A stretch of DNA of 27,712 nucleotides from Martensiomyces pterosporus (taxonomy: Eukaryota; Kickxellomycota; Kickxellomycetes; Kickxellales; Kickxellaceae): contig MU604053.1 in assembly GCA_025201845.1 (NCBI GenBank), positions 1 through 27,712 on the forward strand, in the 5' to 3' direction. Below the pieces are notes generated by a model that saw only the letters and a program-made list of their open reading frames with translations, searched no databases and was not told the origin of the DNA. A program made the position numbers and the translations under genes. Positions 9,313 through 19,576 of the stretch are shown here, in pieces (position 1 is the first letter of the stretch; every line of letters starts with the position of its first letter).

Positions 9313-10914
9313 ATGCAGGAGCAATTGCGAGACGGGCGTCGGCGGAGCAAGGGTTTTGTAGCAGCCATGGAGTGCTTGGATATAAAGGCGCTACTGCAGA
9401 TCTCCGACTGTATTCCAGGCGTCTCTGGCAAGCATAAGCCCGGCCAGCAGATATGCGCGCCAGAGGATCTGCCACCCTTGCCCGCGGTTTCGCCTTACAA
9501 GCCATCGTTACATTGGCCTGCCTCACAGATACATGTCGGGGCTTCGGAGGCCAGGCGGCGAATATGGTTCGACCCGGCATTGACCCCCACATCATCGTCA
9601 ACCACCCAGCGCAATAGCTCAGACCAAGATAGCGGTGCCGCCAATTGTACAGCAGCTGACGCCAATGGCATCGACGGGCAGTTGCGAGTGATCGAGCAGC
9701 AGGCTTGCACTTGTGAGCAGGGACTCATGGTTAGACGAATTCCAGAAAAGTGCCTGCTTGAGCTAATCGATACAGGGGCATTGGAGCGCGTGCGACTAGC
9801 TTACACAAGAGATGTCGGGCGAATGGCTATAGCTGCGTATGTGCCGTTCAGGTCCCTGTACTTCTACGCTGTTGTCATTCACCACTTGAAAAAGTCAACC
9901 TTTATTGGGTTCCAGGAGATGTCCCACATATGCGATGCGGCTGTGGTTCTACATAACGCTATGCCACCAATAGACCCGCTGGCAGAGGTGCCGAAAGAGG
10001 CACCAAGTCTCCTCCAGTGTCTAGCTCTCGGCATTGGGCCTCTTGATAACACATACCCGCGCCAGTTGGTCAGGGTAATGATGGAAGGCGCAATGGATAT
10101 AGGCAAGAGGGTTGCGCAGGAGTTTCAGTCGCAATCACCAGATCTGATTGAGGAATATAAGCGGCAAAGGTGCGTGATCCGACCAGTGCATGAATTCATG
10201 TACAATGAGCACTTCGAAGGCGCTAACAACGGCGCTGGCAGCCTACCTGTGATTAGAAGCGATCTCCAGTTCGAGGTATATCGGTGCACTAGAGAGTATA
10301 TTGCCAAGATATACGATGATCAACCCACTACTCAGCTGTACAATACGTTCGTTGCGCTGTTTGCGATAGTCTTCATCAACGAGGTACTTGCAGACGATAT
10401 ACATGTGAGCCAGAGCTCCAGCGATCCGGTGGTCCGGCTCCGAACTACAATCAATGGCGATATCATCCAATGCGAGCACGACCACAGGAACGACGGTACT
10501 TTTGCGGCACATTCCAGGACTTTAACCAGCAGGGAGATGCTCTGCCTGATTGACTGGAACCTTGCTTCAGTCATTGGGTATCTGCTAGCGACAAGGTATG
10601 GGGAATCACATAAAGAAGATACAGCAGAGCGAGCAAGACTCGGTGCCTTTTCTGCCTCAGTCAATATTGCCAAACCGCTGCCCTTTCCGCCAAAACAGCC
10701 GGTTCTAGACGCTAATTTCCACATGTTTATCCGTGGCTATGTCCTGCATGTGTATGCTGTCGGTCCTTGGCCAGACGGCTTTCTCTACATGGTTATCGAG
10801 GAGGCTGTGGAGCACTACAACGAAATTATCCAGAGGATTCGCGATGAACTGCCACGGAATGCAGAAACCCTGCGCGCTCGGTCTGGCTATGGGGAAAGAT
10901 GCAATAGCAGATAG
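9313..10914 (+). CDS. Orphan protein, 533 aa, faintly cyclin-box-like
   Basis: A single exon starts at MQEQLRDGRRRSKGF. The first 140 residues are basic to disordered, with TPTSSSTTQ-type linkers. From about residue 145 to the end the protein is a compact helical fold. I do not recognise a named family. Two stretches resemble cyclin helices: FVALFAIVFINEVLADDI (cyclin helix 3 typically ends in a K-x-L-D-D-like motif) and REMLCLIDWNLASVIGYLL (helix 5 typically carries FLxxLDWxL). A divergent cyclin or Pcl-like protein is therefore a hypothesis only. The remaining C-terminal helix pair (VLHVYAVGPWPDGFLYMVIE) gives no further clue. The gene converges on the P450 pseudogene downstream. Confidence 0.8.
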   Translation: MQEQLRDGRRRSKGFVAAMECLDIKALLQISDCIPGVSGKHKPGQQICAPEDLPPLPAVSPYKPSLHWPASQIHVGASEARRRIWFDPALTPTSSSTTQRNSSDQDSGAANCTAADANGIDGQLRVIEQQACTCEQGLMVRRIPEKCLLELIDTGALERVRLAYTRDVGRMAIAAYVPFRSLYFYAVVIHHLKKSTFIGFQEMSHICDAAVVLHNAMPPIDPLAEVPKEAPSLLQCLALGIGPLDNTYPRQLVRVMMEGAMDIGKRVAQEFQSQSPDLIEEYKRQRCVIRPVHEFMYNEHFEGANNGAGSLPVIRSDLQFEVYRCTREYIAKIYDDQPTTQLYNTFVALFAIVFINEVLADDIHVSQSSSDPVVRLRTTINGDIIQCEHDHRNDGTFAAHSRTLTSREMLCLIDWNLASVIGYLLATRYGESHKEDTAERARLGAFSASVNIAKPLPFPPKQPVLDANFHMFIRGYVLHVYAVGPWPDGFLYMVIEEAVEHYNEIIQRIRDELPRNAETLRARSGYGERCNSR

Positions 10915-10946
10915 ATTAAAAACTACTATATCTGCATAAGGATATG

Positions 10947-10952
10947 AATAAA
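10947..10952 (+). terminator. polyadenylation signal of the 533-aa gene
   Basis: A perfect AATAAA lies 33 nt after the stop codon on the coding strand. Confidence 0.6.
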
Positions 10953-11153
10953 AGCGACGGGCTCCCAACTTTGTTGCTGCTGATGTTTAGATGACACTTC
11001 GTGGCTGAGTGCATGTATACTGCTGGGCTATCCATGTACTCAGGCTATATGCGAGACCACGCAATGCACACCACTGGCTCTTGCTTATGAATGGCTGAGC
11101 TGAAAAATGGCAAGCGAGCTGGACTACATCGTTGAACACCAAACACGATTTTG

Positions 11154-11159
11154 TTTATT
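11154..11159 (-). terminator. polyadenylation signal after the P450 frame
   Basis: On the minus strand AATAAA directly follows the final stop codon of the P450 frame. It fits an ancestral mRNA end. Confidence 0.45.
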
Positions 11160-12763
11160 TCAATTGCACTTGCTGATGACAAGGCGGCAATCCCGCGCAG
11201 CATTTGCTGCAGTCGTTTCAATATACTGGCTCGAGTCCATCAGCTTGGGGTACCCACTCTTGCCCAGGGCATTAGGTCCGCAGAGGGTGTAGCTCGCCGG
11301 CAGTGCGATGTCGTAGTCCTTTAATATGTTGGCCATGATTGTCAGCACTTCGATCCATGCCAGGTGTTTTCCTGGGCAGATTCTCATGCCAGCACTGAAA
11401 GTAAAGACGTTTCTCTTGGCTTCCTCGCTATTTATGAAGCGCTCAGGATCGAAGAGATGCGGCTCTTTCCAGTACCTTGCATTGTAGTTGGCGCCAGTGC
11501 CGTTCACATTGACCTCTGTGCCGGCGGGGAGGAAATGGCCGCTCAGCGTTACTCCGTCTTCAGGGACTATGCGTGGCCACTGTCCACCACTAACCGGAAT
11601 GATCCGTATCGACTCATAGATGCACGCTTCAAAATATGGCAACTGGGTGCGTGCTTCGTTGAATGTGACCAGGTGGTTCTTGTCAAACAGTGAGCGGACC
11701 TCATCAACAGCTTGCCTGTAATGCTCTGGGTAGAGCATCAATAGGTGGATGGTCCACATGAGCGTATTAGAATATGTTTTGCTGCCAGCAATGAGCATCA
11801 GCAATGCCTCAGCATGCACTTAAGTCGGGGTCATGCGAATCTTGGATTCAGGGTCTTGCGCGTCGATAAATCCTTGGAGCAAATCCGCTGGCTTCTGGTC
11901 GCTCGCTGCGCCTTTGCCAAGACCAGCCAATAGATCTCTGCGCATAGCAACTGATTGGGCGCTGTGCTCGAGTAGCTTACGATACACGCGCCTGTAGGGC
12001 CAAATCAGGAGAGAGAATGGGAATGCCGAAAGAAGCGGGAACAGTGTTTGGAGGCCAAAGTATAGCGATGTTGAAGACAGCCACTTTTCCACTATCGGAT
12101 CGTCGTTTTTCAATGCGCCAAAGTCCCTACCAAACGCCAGAACACCGATGATATCAAATGATGCATAGAGAAAGTCCTTGTGGCAGCTGGTCTCCGCTTG
12201 GCTGTCGGTGCTTGCATCGATCAGCTTGTCCCACCTGTCCTTGATTGCCAAAATTCCATGCTCCACCACAGACGGCTCCATCCTGGCCAAGTAAGAGTGG
12301 CTAAAGTAAGGGCCTATCTGGCGTCGCTTCATGGTTGCGAGCTGAGGGTCCCTGACGCTTGCAGTTGTCTCAACTCCCAGCACATCAATCCCTTGTAAAA
12401 ATACGACTTTCTAAATGCGTGCGAGCCGAACACAACGCGGATATCGGCAGGATTCGAAATGGATACGGAGCATGGATGGTAAACATACATGTCGCCGTAC
12501 TTCTCATACTCTTCACATCCTTTGGAGGCCTGCACTCCAAGCACACCAAACAGCTCAGCGCACCTGCTTGTTAAACGTGCGAGAAATGGACCAGGGGCAC
12601 TGCGAAGTGGCGAGAGATGCAGCGCGTAGATGATCTTGTATGCGGCAACTGCAACGATTGATGTAGCTGCGAGCGTGAGGTACCCAGTTGCGCCCAGTGC
12701 TGCATGGAGGTAGCTGAGGGTGCCAGACCAGGGAACATCGAAAAGCTGCGATGTACCAGCCAT
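11160..12763 (-). pseudogene. Cytochrome P450, disrupted by a frameshift and an in-frame stop
   Basis: Three consecutive segments together make one microsomal P450 of about 535 residues. The first runs 12763 down to about 12391 and carries the N-terminal membrane anchor (LTLAATSIVAVAAYKIIYAL) and the PLRSAPGPFLARL hinge. The reading frame then shifts by one base near 12387-12391, inside the segment between YFYKG and DVLGVETT. The second part runs to TAA at 11820-11822, just before the I helix. The same frame continues past it through MLIAGSKTYSNTLMW, ESIR (ExxR), FDPERF and the haem loop FSAGMRICPG, with the Cys ligand intact. No GT-AG intron could remove the stop without deleting conserved sequence. 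The I-helix motif AGxD/ET has Lys in place of the acid, as expected under relaxed constraint. The overall pattern resembles fungal detoxification P450s (CYP53/CYP57-like), but I cannot assign a substrate. An assembly error could mimic one lesion, less easily both. Confidence 0.85.
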
Positions 12764-12790
12764 CTTTAGTCCAGGCTAGTAGCTAAGGTG

Positions 12791-12800
12791 AATATAAATT
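12791..12800 (-). promoter_or_regulatory. AT-rich core promoter of the P450 frame
   Basis: AATTTATATT on the minus strand sits about 27 bp upstream of the P450 ATG. It is TATA-like but close to the ATG, implying a very short leader. The interval 12764-13181 contains nothing else that I can identify. Confidence 0.35.
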
Positions 12801-13181
12801 GCGTGCGTTTTTATTATTAAAAAAGCTGTTCTAAAGACAGAATCCTCTGGTTCCTCTTCTCTCCACCTTAAGAAATCGTGTTCAGCTTAAGACGCAAGTG
12901 TGGTGGCTTGCTCGTAAGAGATGTTCGCGGGTTCTTTGAAAATGCAAGCCCCGCAAGAGACGTACAATCGCCTGCAATGGCTTTCAAATGCATGAATGGT
13001 GGAAATACGTGCTTGTTTGCTGGGCTAGTGTTATGAACAATCACTCATGCACAGCGCCATTGGCGTTTCCCCGAGTCAAAATCCACGTCGATGGTAGTAG
13101 AAAAGGAGTAACATTCACTATTCTGGGATCTGCTATACTCCCATGTCTAATATGATTGCCTATTGAGAGTGCACACATGTA

Positions 13182-15554
13182 TTAGGCGCGGAACGACGTG
13201 AATCCAATGTTGTGGTCACCACCCGTAGTCACCATCATCGACAGTCCAGGCAGTTTGGGTTCAACAAACTCAGCCGACCACACAGGCGCCTTATGCGGGT
13301 GGTATGTCTGCGGTGCCTCTCCATCGCACCTGGCGTACCGCGTATCCCAGATGGCCACCATGCCATCACTAGCTGCCGCCTCTGACGATGACTGCGAGCT
13401 TCTGTGCACTGGACACACCACCAGACACCCGTCGGGGTGCCACGCCGGCCGAATATATCTTGACTGAGTGCGTGCAGTCTCGTTTCCAAGCACCAGTGCA
13501 GGACGAATGGACATGTCTCTCTGTCTCAAGTCAAACAGCTTCAGCTGGTCTGATGTGGATGCGCAACTGGCCATTATAATGTTACAGTTCACAGGCGATG
13601 CCACCAGGCTGCCAATGACGCTGCGCACGGTATTCTTCGCAGTATCCATCACTAGTTTGCCAGTCTCCACATCATTGATCGAGATGCGCCCGCTCTCGGC
13701 TCCCGAGATCACATAACCCCGGGAGGGCTCGTATCTTAAGGCCGTCACCCTCGACGTATGAAATGCCCTCATCTGCTGCGTATGCACAGCCTTGGCCACC
13801 CTGCCTCCGATGAGATCCACTGACCACAGGTACACCTTCTTGTCCTTGGCGCCCCCACTCAACATAAGCGCACGCTCGCTGCACTGCCTCGAGCACCCCA
13901 GCATCCCCTCAACCACCGAGATAGGCCCTTCATGCGGCGACTCCGCCCACGGCTGGACAGGCTCCATCTGCAAGAAGCCCTGCTGCGAGGACATTCTCTT
14001 ATTGACAAATGTGACAGACGCAGCTGCAACGTCATCATTGCCTCGCCTGCCACCACTCTCATTATTGGAACGCGTTCCGGGGACCACTGCAAGGAGCGAG
14101 GGCGATAATTGAGCGACATGTTCAGGGTAATCCATCCTCAGCTCACTCTTACCCAGAGACAAGTCGAGGAGCTGAGTGATAGGGTCCCAGAACTGCATGG
14201 TGCCGTCCATTCCGTATGCCACCACCGTTTGGCCTCCCATGCCTTCCAAACTGCATGCAAACGCTGCGCGGGGCTTGAGCTTGAACGCATGCACAGAGTG
14301 CGTGCTGAACTGGTATGCACGCACGGCCTGCTCCGAGGATTGGAGTTCAACCGACGGCTCCTCCTGCATCGGCGCTCTTCTGCTCCGGTCTTGATGTTGT
14401 CTACGCTTATCAGGGCCAGTGCGCTCTTGAACGCTATGCTGTTTGCCAGCTGGTGCCGATCTAGGTTCATCAGACGTTTTCATGCTGCTGTCATCAGCAG
14501 CGGCTGCACTGTGAGACGATGCCACGCACCCGCCAGTGGACAGCTGCCTGTCTTCATCGTCCTCGCCGCCATGTGCCATCATTCGACGCGAGGGCAGCCT
14601 GGCAATAGTCAGTGGCTGCACAGCCATTGCCAAACCACTCTCCCCATCACCACTGCTCAGCTGCGACTTGTACTCTCTCGAATGCTGCTCCGTCAGGTCC
14701 ATGGACCCATCACTCGCCGAACCACCCTTATATGTGTTGCCTGCCGCAAGCTCCGGCAAAAATTCAGACAGCTGCGTGGAACTTGCATCACCCACGGGCG
14801 CCGAATCACCTCTACCACTAGCAGGCTGCATTTGCTGTTGCTGGCTCTTCATCGCCATCAATCTGAAGTACATCTTAGTGGCCTGATGCATTTCCTCCGC
14901 AGCCTTCTGCGCGCGCTTGGTGTACTTCAAGTATAGTTTCCTCTGTTGCTCATACACCTCCTTAATCCTCTCCTCGTGCAGCCCACCATCGCCCGTTTCA
15001 GAGAACACCAGATCCATCGTACTCTGCACACCCTCAGACTCGCTGCCACTTGACCCACCGCTTCTCCTCCTCCTCCTCCTTCCCTGTTCCGCAGTCCAGC
15101 GTGAATCAACAGACTGCCTACGTCGCGTACCCATTTCTTCAGTAGGCGGCATAACTGGCGAATGGCTGGTGCGTACCGACACCACTGTGGGCGGCATGTC
15201 CACGCACACACCCAAGGGCGGATCTGCCAGACGGGGCCTCTTATTGCTGTTGTTTGCCACTACGTCGCTCGGAAGCAGTAGGCTGTGGTCCGCCTCGCCA
15301 CTGCTATTACGAGTGGCAGTAGGTGAGGGTCGCGTCTCGCATACGAGTGCCAAGGAAGGTGATAGTGGCTCGCGCTTTACTGCAGCAGAGTCGCACGACC
15401 AGCTGCTAGGCGCATGCGACTTGTGGACACCGGGACCTGCTGAATTCACCTGTTGCTGTTGCTGTTGCTGTTGCTGCTGGTGCAATGTGCTTTGGCTGGT
15501 CTTGGCATTGCTGCTGTTGCTGCTGAATAAGCCGAAGCGTGATATTTTGCCCAT
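13182..15554 (-). CDS. WD40-repeat protein with polyQ tract and basic NLS-like cluster, 790 aa
   Basis: A single exon starts at MGKISRFGLFSSNSSNAK. Residues 26-35 are ten glutamines. Residues 36-190 are disordered with a run of arginines near 149-154 that could be a nuclear localisation signal. Residues 192-245 are a strongly charged helix, probably coiled coil (RIKEVYEQQRKLYLKYTKRA). Residues 245-410 are disordered. From about 411 to the end there are WD40 blades: VVAYGMDGTMQFWDP, DKKVYLWSVD, YVISGAESGRISINDVETGK, DQLKLFDLRQRD, DGMVAIWDTRY, and a closing blade around KAPVWSAEFVEP. A propeller of six or seven blades acting as a protein-docking scaffold is expected. I cannot assign orthology. 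It lies in the same orientation just downstream of the chitin synthase, but fungal genes are normally transcribed separately. Confidence 0.88.
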   Translation of the reverse strand: MGKISRFGLFSSNSSNAKTSQSTLHQQQQQQQQQQVNSAGPGVHKSHAPSSWSCDSAAVKREPLSPSLALVCETRPSPTATRNSSGEADHSLLLPSDVVANNSNKRPRLADPPLGVCVDMPPTVVSVRTSHSPVMPPTEEMGTRRRQSVDSRWTAEQGRRRRRRSGGSSGSESEGVQSTMDLVFSETGDGGLHEERIKEVYEQQRKLYLKYTKRAQKAAEEMHQATKMYFRLMAMKSQQQQMQPASGRGDSAPVGDASSTQLSEFLPELAAGNTYKGGSASDGSMDLTEQHSREYKSQLSSGDGESGLAMAVQPLTIARLPSRRMMAHGGEDDEDRQLSTGGCVASSHSAAAADDSSMKTSDEPRSAPAGKQHSVQERTGPDKRRQHQDRSRRAPMQEEPSVELQSSEQAVRAYQFSTHSVHAFKLKPRAAFACSLEGMGGQTVVAYGMDGTMQFWDPITQLLDLSLGKSELRMDYPEHVAQLSPSLLAVVPGTRSNNESGGRRGNDDVAAASVTFVNKRMSSQQGFLQMEPVQPWAESPHEGPISVVEGMLGCSRQCSERALMLSGGAKDKKVYLWSVDLIGGRVAKAVHTQQMRAFHTSRVTALRYEPSRGYVISGAESGRISINDVETGKLVMDTAKNTVRSVIGSLVASPVNCNIIMASCASTSDQLKLFDLRQRDMSIRPALVLGNETARTQSRYIRPAWHPDGCLVVCPVHRSSQSSSEAAASDGMVAIWDTRYARCDGEAPQTYHPHKAPVWSAEFVEPKLPGLSMMVTTGGDHNIGFTSFRA
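15450..15479 (-). repeat. (CAACAG)n microsatellite encoding Gln10
   Basis: On the minus strand, mixed CAG and CAA codons encode ten glutamines near the N-terminus of the WD40 protein. The mixture of codons should slow slippage compared with pure CAG. Confidence 0.9.
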
Positions 15555-15878
15555 TCCAACATATGTCGCTTGGCTGGCCTTGTCTTGTGTAAATTCTTCT
15601 CGTGAATGGAAAAAGGCAGAAACGGAGGAATAGGCAGTTTAGAAAAGGAAGAGTGAAGAAGCAAGAAACCAAACAGCCAGTCCCTCTGCTTCCCTTGCGA
15701 GCGAGAAAAGAAAAGAAAACCCAATTTTGAAGTGGAAATATGAATCAAAGCGCCGATTAAGCACTACGTCGAAAGAATTCGCAGCAAGAGCGGAAACAGC
15801 AAACAAATGAATAGAATGGGAAACACGAAAGATAAGCGCACTATAGAAATATGTATATATGAGGACAGAATGGCTATC

Positions 15879-18800
15879 CTAGTCGCCAAGAATGACATGG
15901 CGAATCAAGTACCACATGCTCCCAATGAACCTGAACGCCGACAGCCCCGCGACGGACCAAAAGATAACGGTCAAGTAAGGGTTGAACGATCCGGAGTTAT
16001 CTAGGACCTGCGTCTTTTCCACATACCACTGGCCCGAGAATATCATGGCCAGCACGGCGTTGGTGCTCATCCAAGCAAGCACCAAGGTGGTGCGGAAGAT
16101 CTTGTTTTGGTCCTCGCGCTTCGTCTTCGCATCGCGCTTCTCCTTGGTCTTAACAACAGGCGTCTTGAGCGTGGTGATGAATTCGTCGTAGTTCTTGTTG
16201 ACATCGTTCTCATCCGTCGCCACATTGATGTGGGCAACCTCCACGCCGTTCTTCTTCTCGATCTTGGCATGGCCCAGGTCGCTAGAGACGCCAGTGTCGC
16301 CCTTGGTGCCCCATGAGACGTCGTGCGTGTTGCAGAATGCATATACCATGAGGATGTTGATCGACGACGGCAGCCACAGGGTGTACTGCAAGAACGACGT
16401 GAACATGTGCCAGGGCTCGAAATACAGGAACGACGCAACGAAGTAGATGCCGTATGTGGACGCCATCGAAATGACGATATCGCGGAACTTCTCCTGATGG
16501 ATCAGTGTCTTGATGCCCTCATTGAACTTTGTGTGCCAAATGGTATACGCAACGCTGTACAGAGCCACGTATGTGATGATGATCATGATGATCGTGAACA
16601 GTGCGACAGTAAGCCTGTAAATAGCCTTTGTTCCCTGAGGCCGGTTGCCGAGCGAGAGCACAAACTGCATGATGAGTGCCAGGATATACAGCTCACGGAA
16701 CACCTCCATCACATAGTATCCGCCGCCATGGAATGGATCAGCATTGAGGCTGATGGGGTTCTTTCCGTTATTTTTGCGCGAGTCGTGGATGGACTTGACG
16801 TTCTGCTCGAGGAAGAAGTACGCCAGGTAAAAGTTTGCCAGCGCAAACCACGAGAAGATCATGTTGATCGTTTGGTACAGGAACTCGATGGTCAGCAGCA
16901 GCCTGCGGTACAAGCTATGCGAGGTGCCGATCATGCGCCACCAATGAACAATCGCGTAGAAGGCAGCAAAGAACGACCCATTGAGCCAGCGGCGGCGCTG
17001 CGAGATAAGCTCGCTCAGAGTGTCGGGGACATCGGTCACAGCCTTGGCCGACTTGACGTAGCGCAAGACGTAGTTGCAGCGGCGCTTAGCCACAAGCTCG
17101 AAACACAGGATGCGATCTTCGGCGAGGTACATGTTGGCCTCAAAGATGCCGCCGTCGCTTCCCTCACTGTGCATCAGCTCGCCCTTAAAGTAGGCAGCCA
17201 GAGGACCAACTCCGGGAGCTGTATCCTGCAGCGCCGAGTAGCGGTAGGCAGAGAAGGCGCCAGGGAGCACGGAGATGTAGCCAAACACCGATTCCAGGGG
17301 CTTGTCCAGGATGTTGGAGATCTTGTACTCAAAGTTCTGCGCAGCAACCAGCGGGTTGAACAGCACGCCGCTGCACCCCTTTCCCAGGTCAGCAGCGATC
17401 TCACCGCAAGCCCCAGCGACTTTGGGGTCGTGGTCAAAGGACTTCCACAGGTGGTAGATTGAGGTTCCGGTGGGCTTTGTGCCGACGTCAATGAGCACGC
17501 AGACGTTGGGGTTGATCAGCGGCGAGAAGGCGTTGAAGAACCAGCGGTGCGAGTTGATCTTCTTTGCGTTCTTCTCCTTCAGGCAGAAGAGCACCTGGAC
17601 CGGTGGCATCCCCTTTGAAGGGCCGCGGAAGTTCATCTTGGCGTCCATGCACACCTGAGCAGTGTACTCGAACAGATGGGCAGTGACGGGCTTGCTGTTG
17701 ACCGAGTTCTGCATAACGCCCTCCTGGTAAATGCCAGTGGCCCCAAGGACGGCAAGCACGCGCTCGTTGATCTTGTTGCGGCCGTCCGAAACAATGCAAA
17801 CGACAACCTTCTTCCACGCATCAGCGCCCCATGTGCGGCTGTTGGTGCGCGAGCACAAGTGCGCAATGTTCTTCATAACGGCCGTGAACGTGCGGTTGAA
17901 CAGAATCTCGTCCTCATTGTACATCGTCATCACGATGAACAGCTCGGTCTCACGGCCATACAGCACAGGGCGCAGGGTGTACTTTGAGTTCATGAACTCG
18001 TTAGGGTCCGAGGTCACAGCAGTGTAGCGCATGTGTGTGAACTCGTTGCCTTCGCGGTACTTGCCCATCTCGATCACACGGCGAGGGACAGGGCAGTCAA
18101 GGACCAGGTTTCCCGAGGTCAGCTCGACCTGCTTCAGATGGCGCTTGCGGCGCTCCTGGTACCTGTCGTACTGGCGGGCGCCCATGGGAGGTGCGTTTTC
18201 GGCGTTGTAAAGCGACGAGAGTGCGGGGTCGACTTCGGGCATGATACGCGGGTCCATCACCTTCTGCTCCTTGAACTCGCTCGCTTCCATTTTGTCGCTC
18301 GCGCTGTCGTTGGTCATCACGGGCGTCTGAGGGATTGAGTGGGCCTCGCGAAGAGGCAGAAGGTGAGGAGACGGTGCGCCGTCGCGGTTGATGCCTGAAG
18401 CAGCGGGCATCTGCGGCACGGGAAGGGGCTTGTATGGCTGCGGCGACTCCATGGGAGGGTACTGATAAGCGTCTGCTCCGTAGTCCCCGGCATAGTCCTG
18501 GCCATACTGGACTGTTCCGTCGTGTCCGTACTGTCCCTCTACAAAGTGCAGCATGTCAAGAGGTCATAGTGACGTGTGTACGTGCGGACTCGCGGCGTTT
18601 TTGCTTTAGTATATATGCATGCACCAGCAATGCCGATATAGACAGGCGTGTGCGAATGGCAGCCGCGTGTTATATTTAGGCTGTGGAGCTGGGGTGAAGC
18701 CAAGAGACGAGGGCTGCACCAGAGGGCGCATTGAGCTGCAGGAAGGCACACACAATGGGCCAAGCCTGCAGTAGTATAGTAAGGATAGGGCAGAAGAAGA

Positions 18801-19196
18801 AGAAAAAAAGGCAGGCTCAGGCGCGGTGCTTGATTTCGCCTCGCCCGCCCTATCCCGCGTAGTATTTGCACAAGAGACGCCAGACAACTTACCGTGGTTG
18901 AAGTAGCCAACGCCAGCGTCGGCTGCATAGGGAGCAGAAGGCTCGATAGAGTGCGGGTAGTTGGAATAGGAGCTGTACGGGTTAACCTCAGGGGCAGTGG
19001 TCTCGAGGACGTCCAGCTCGCTCCTGCTCACGTTGGTCTGGTGGGCACCCAGATTGTGCTGGGTCATGGGCGGCGCCGTGGGCCGTGCATAGGCAGCGTG
19101 CCGGTCCCGGTCGAGCAGCTCGTACTCGCCAGGGTGACCAGCACTGTGGTTCGGGTTGAGACTGTTGTTGCTATTGCCCCTCCTCCTGTCAGCCAT
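15879..19196 (-). CDS. CHS: Chitin synthase (glycosyltransferase family 2; class I-III type)
   Basis: Exon 1 is 19196-18893 and exon 2 is 18538-15879, encoding 987 aa. The enzyme polymerises UDP-GlcNAc into chitin and extrudes it across the plasma membrane. Residues 1-200 are a disordered N-terminal tail (MADRRRGNSNNS, Pro/Tyr/Gln-rich). A chitin synthase N-terminal segment follows (RRKRHLKQVELTSGNLVLDC). The catalytic domain has VSDGRNKINERV (about 351), DVGTKP (about 452), LAEDRIL (catalytic ED about 575) and QRRRW (615-619, the signature that contacts the growing chain). About six or more membrane segments come after it, and CNTHDVSWGTKG near 837-848 is typical of classes I-III. A charged linker separates the last two membrane helices. 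There is no myosin motor or cytochrome-b5 domain, so class IV-VII types are excluded. All catalytic motifs are intact. Confidence 0.96.
18539..18892 (-). other. CHS: chitin synthase intron (GT-AG, 354 bp)
   Basis: The donor CACG|GTAAGT and acceptor TTTGTAG|AGGGACAG join FNH to EGQYGHDGT through a split Glu codon, phase 1. It is longer than the ATG3 introns. An internal ATG just upstream of exon 2 would give an 891-aa shorter form lacking exon 1, but the splice is better supported. Confidence 0.85.
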
Positions 19197-19565
19197 GACT
19201 TTTGGTGCTGCTGCTGGAAGTCAAAGATGGTTGCTGTGGGTGGACACTACACGCGAGATAGCAGGAATCGAGCGAGTGTGGATGCGTGTATGCGTGAGCA
19301 AATGCGTGCTGAGGTTGGATATGCAACAAGAAGGAAAGACAGAGAGAGAAGAGAGCAAGAAAGGCGGGATGCGCGTGGATAGGATGTGCTGCCTACGTCT
19401 ATTGCCTTTCTTATGAAGAGCCAAAACGAGAAAATGATGCGTGCTTTGCAAAAGGCAGAGAAAAGGCAGGAAATAAGAGCGGCGGGAAGGAGAGAGCGTA
19501 TTGTGTTGCCTCCTGCATATCTTTTTTATTGCCAGGCAGCGAAGCAGGCCATGGGCATGCCGGTT

Positions 19566-19576
19566 CTATTTATATA
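19566..19576 (-). promoter_or_regulatory. TATA box of the chitin synthase gene
   Basis: The minus strand reads TATATAAATAG, a near-ideal TATA box, 369 bp upstream of the chitin synthase ATG. The stretch between is CT-rich on the coding strand (19260-19400), like leaders elsewhere in this window. The interval 19577-20960 contains no ORF that I can defend; it has overlapping low-complexity frames only. Confidence 0.55.

Noticed and set aside
11820..11822. P450 internal stop explained as an intron
   Set aside because: The residues on both sides (RMTPT and VHAEALLMLIAG) are contiguous P450 sequence and no GT...AG pair of viable length exists around it.
14109..14936. 275-codon plus-strand ORF within the WD40 gene
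   Set aside because: It is antisense to a disordered Ser/Gln-rich region, which often leaves the opposite strand open. It has no domain features.
14917..15633. 238-codon plus-strand ORF with Leu runs and a Cys run
   Set aside because: The runs are the complement of the polyQ and Arg tracts of the WD40 gene.
16323..17462. 379-codon plus-strand ORF within the chitin synthase
   Set aside because: It is antisense to the catalytic and membrane domains of an intact chitin synthase and lacks any family signature.
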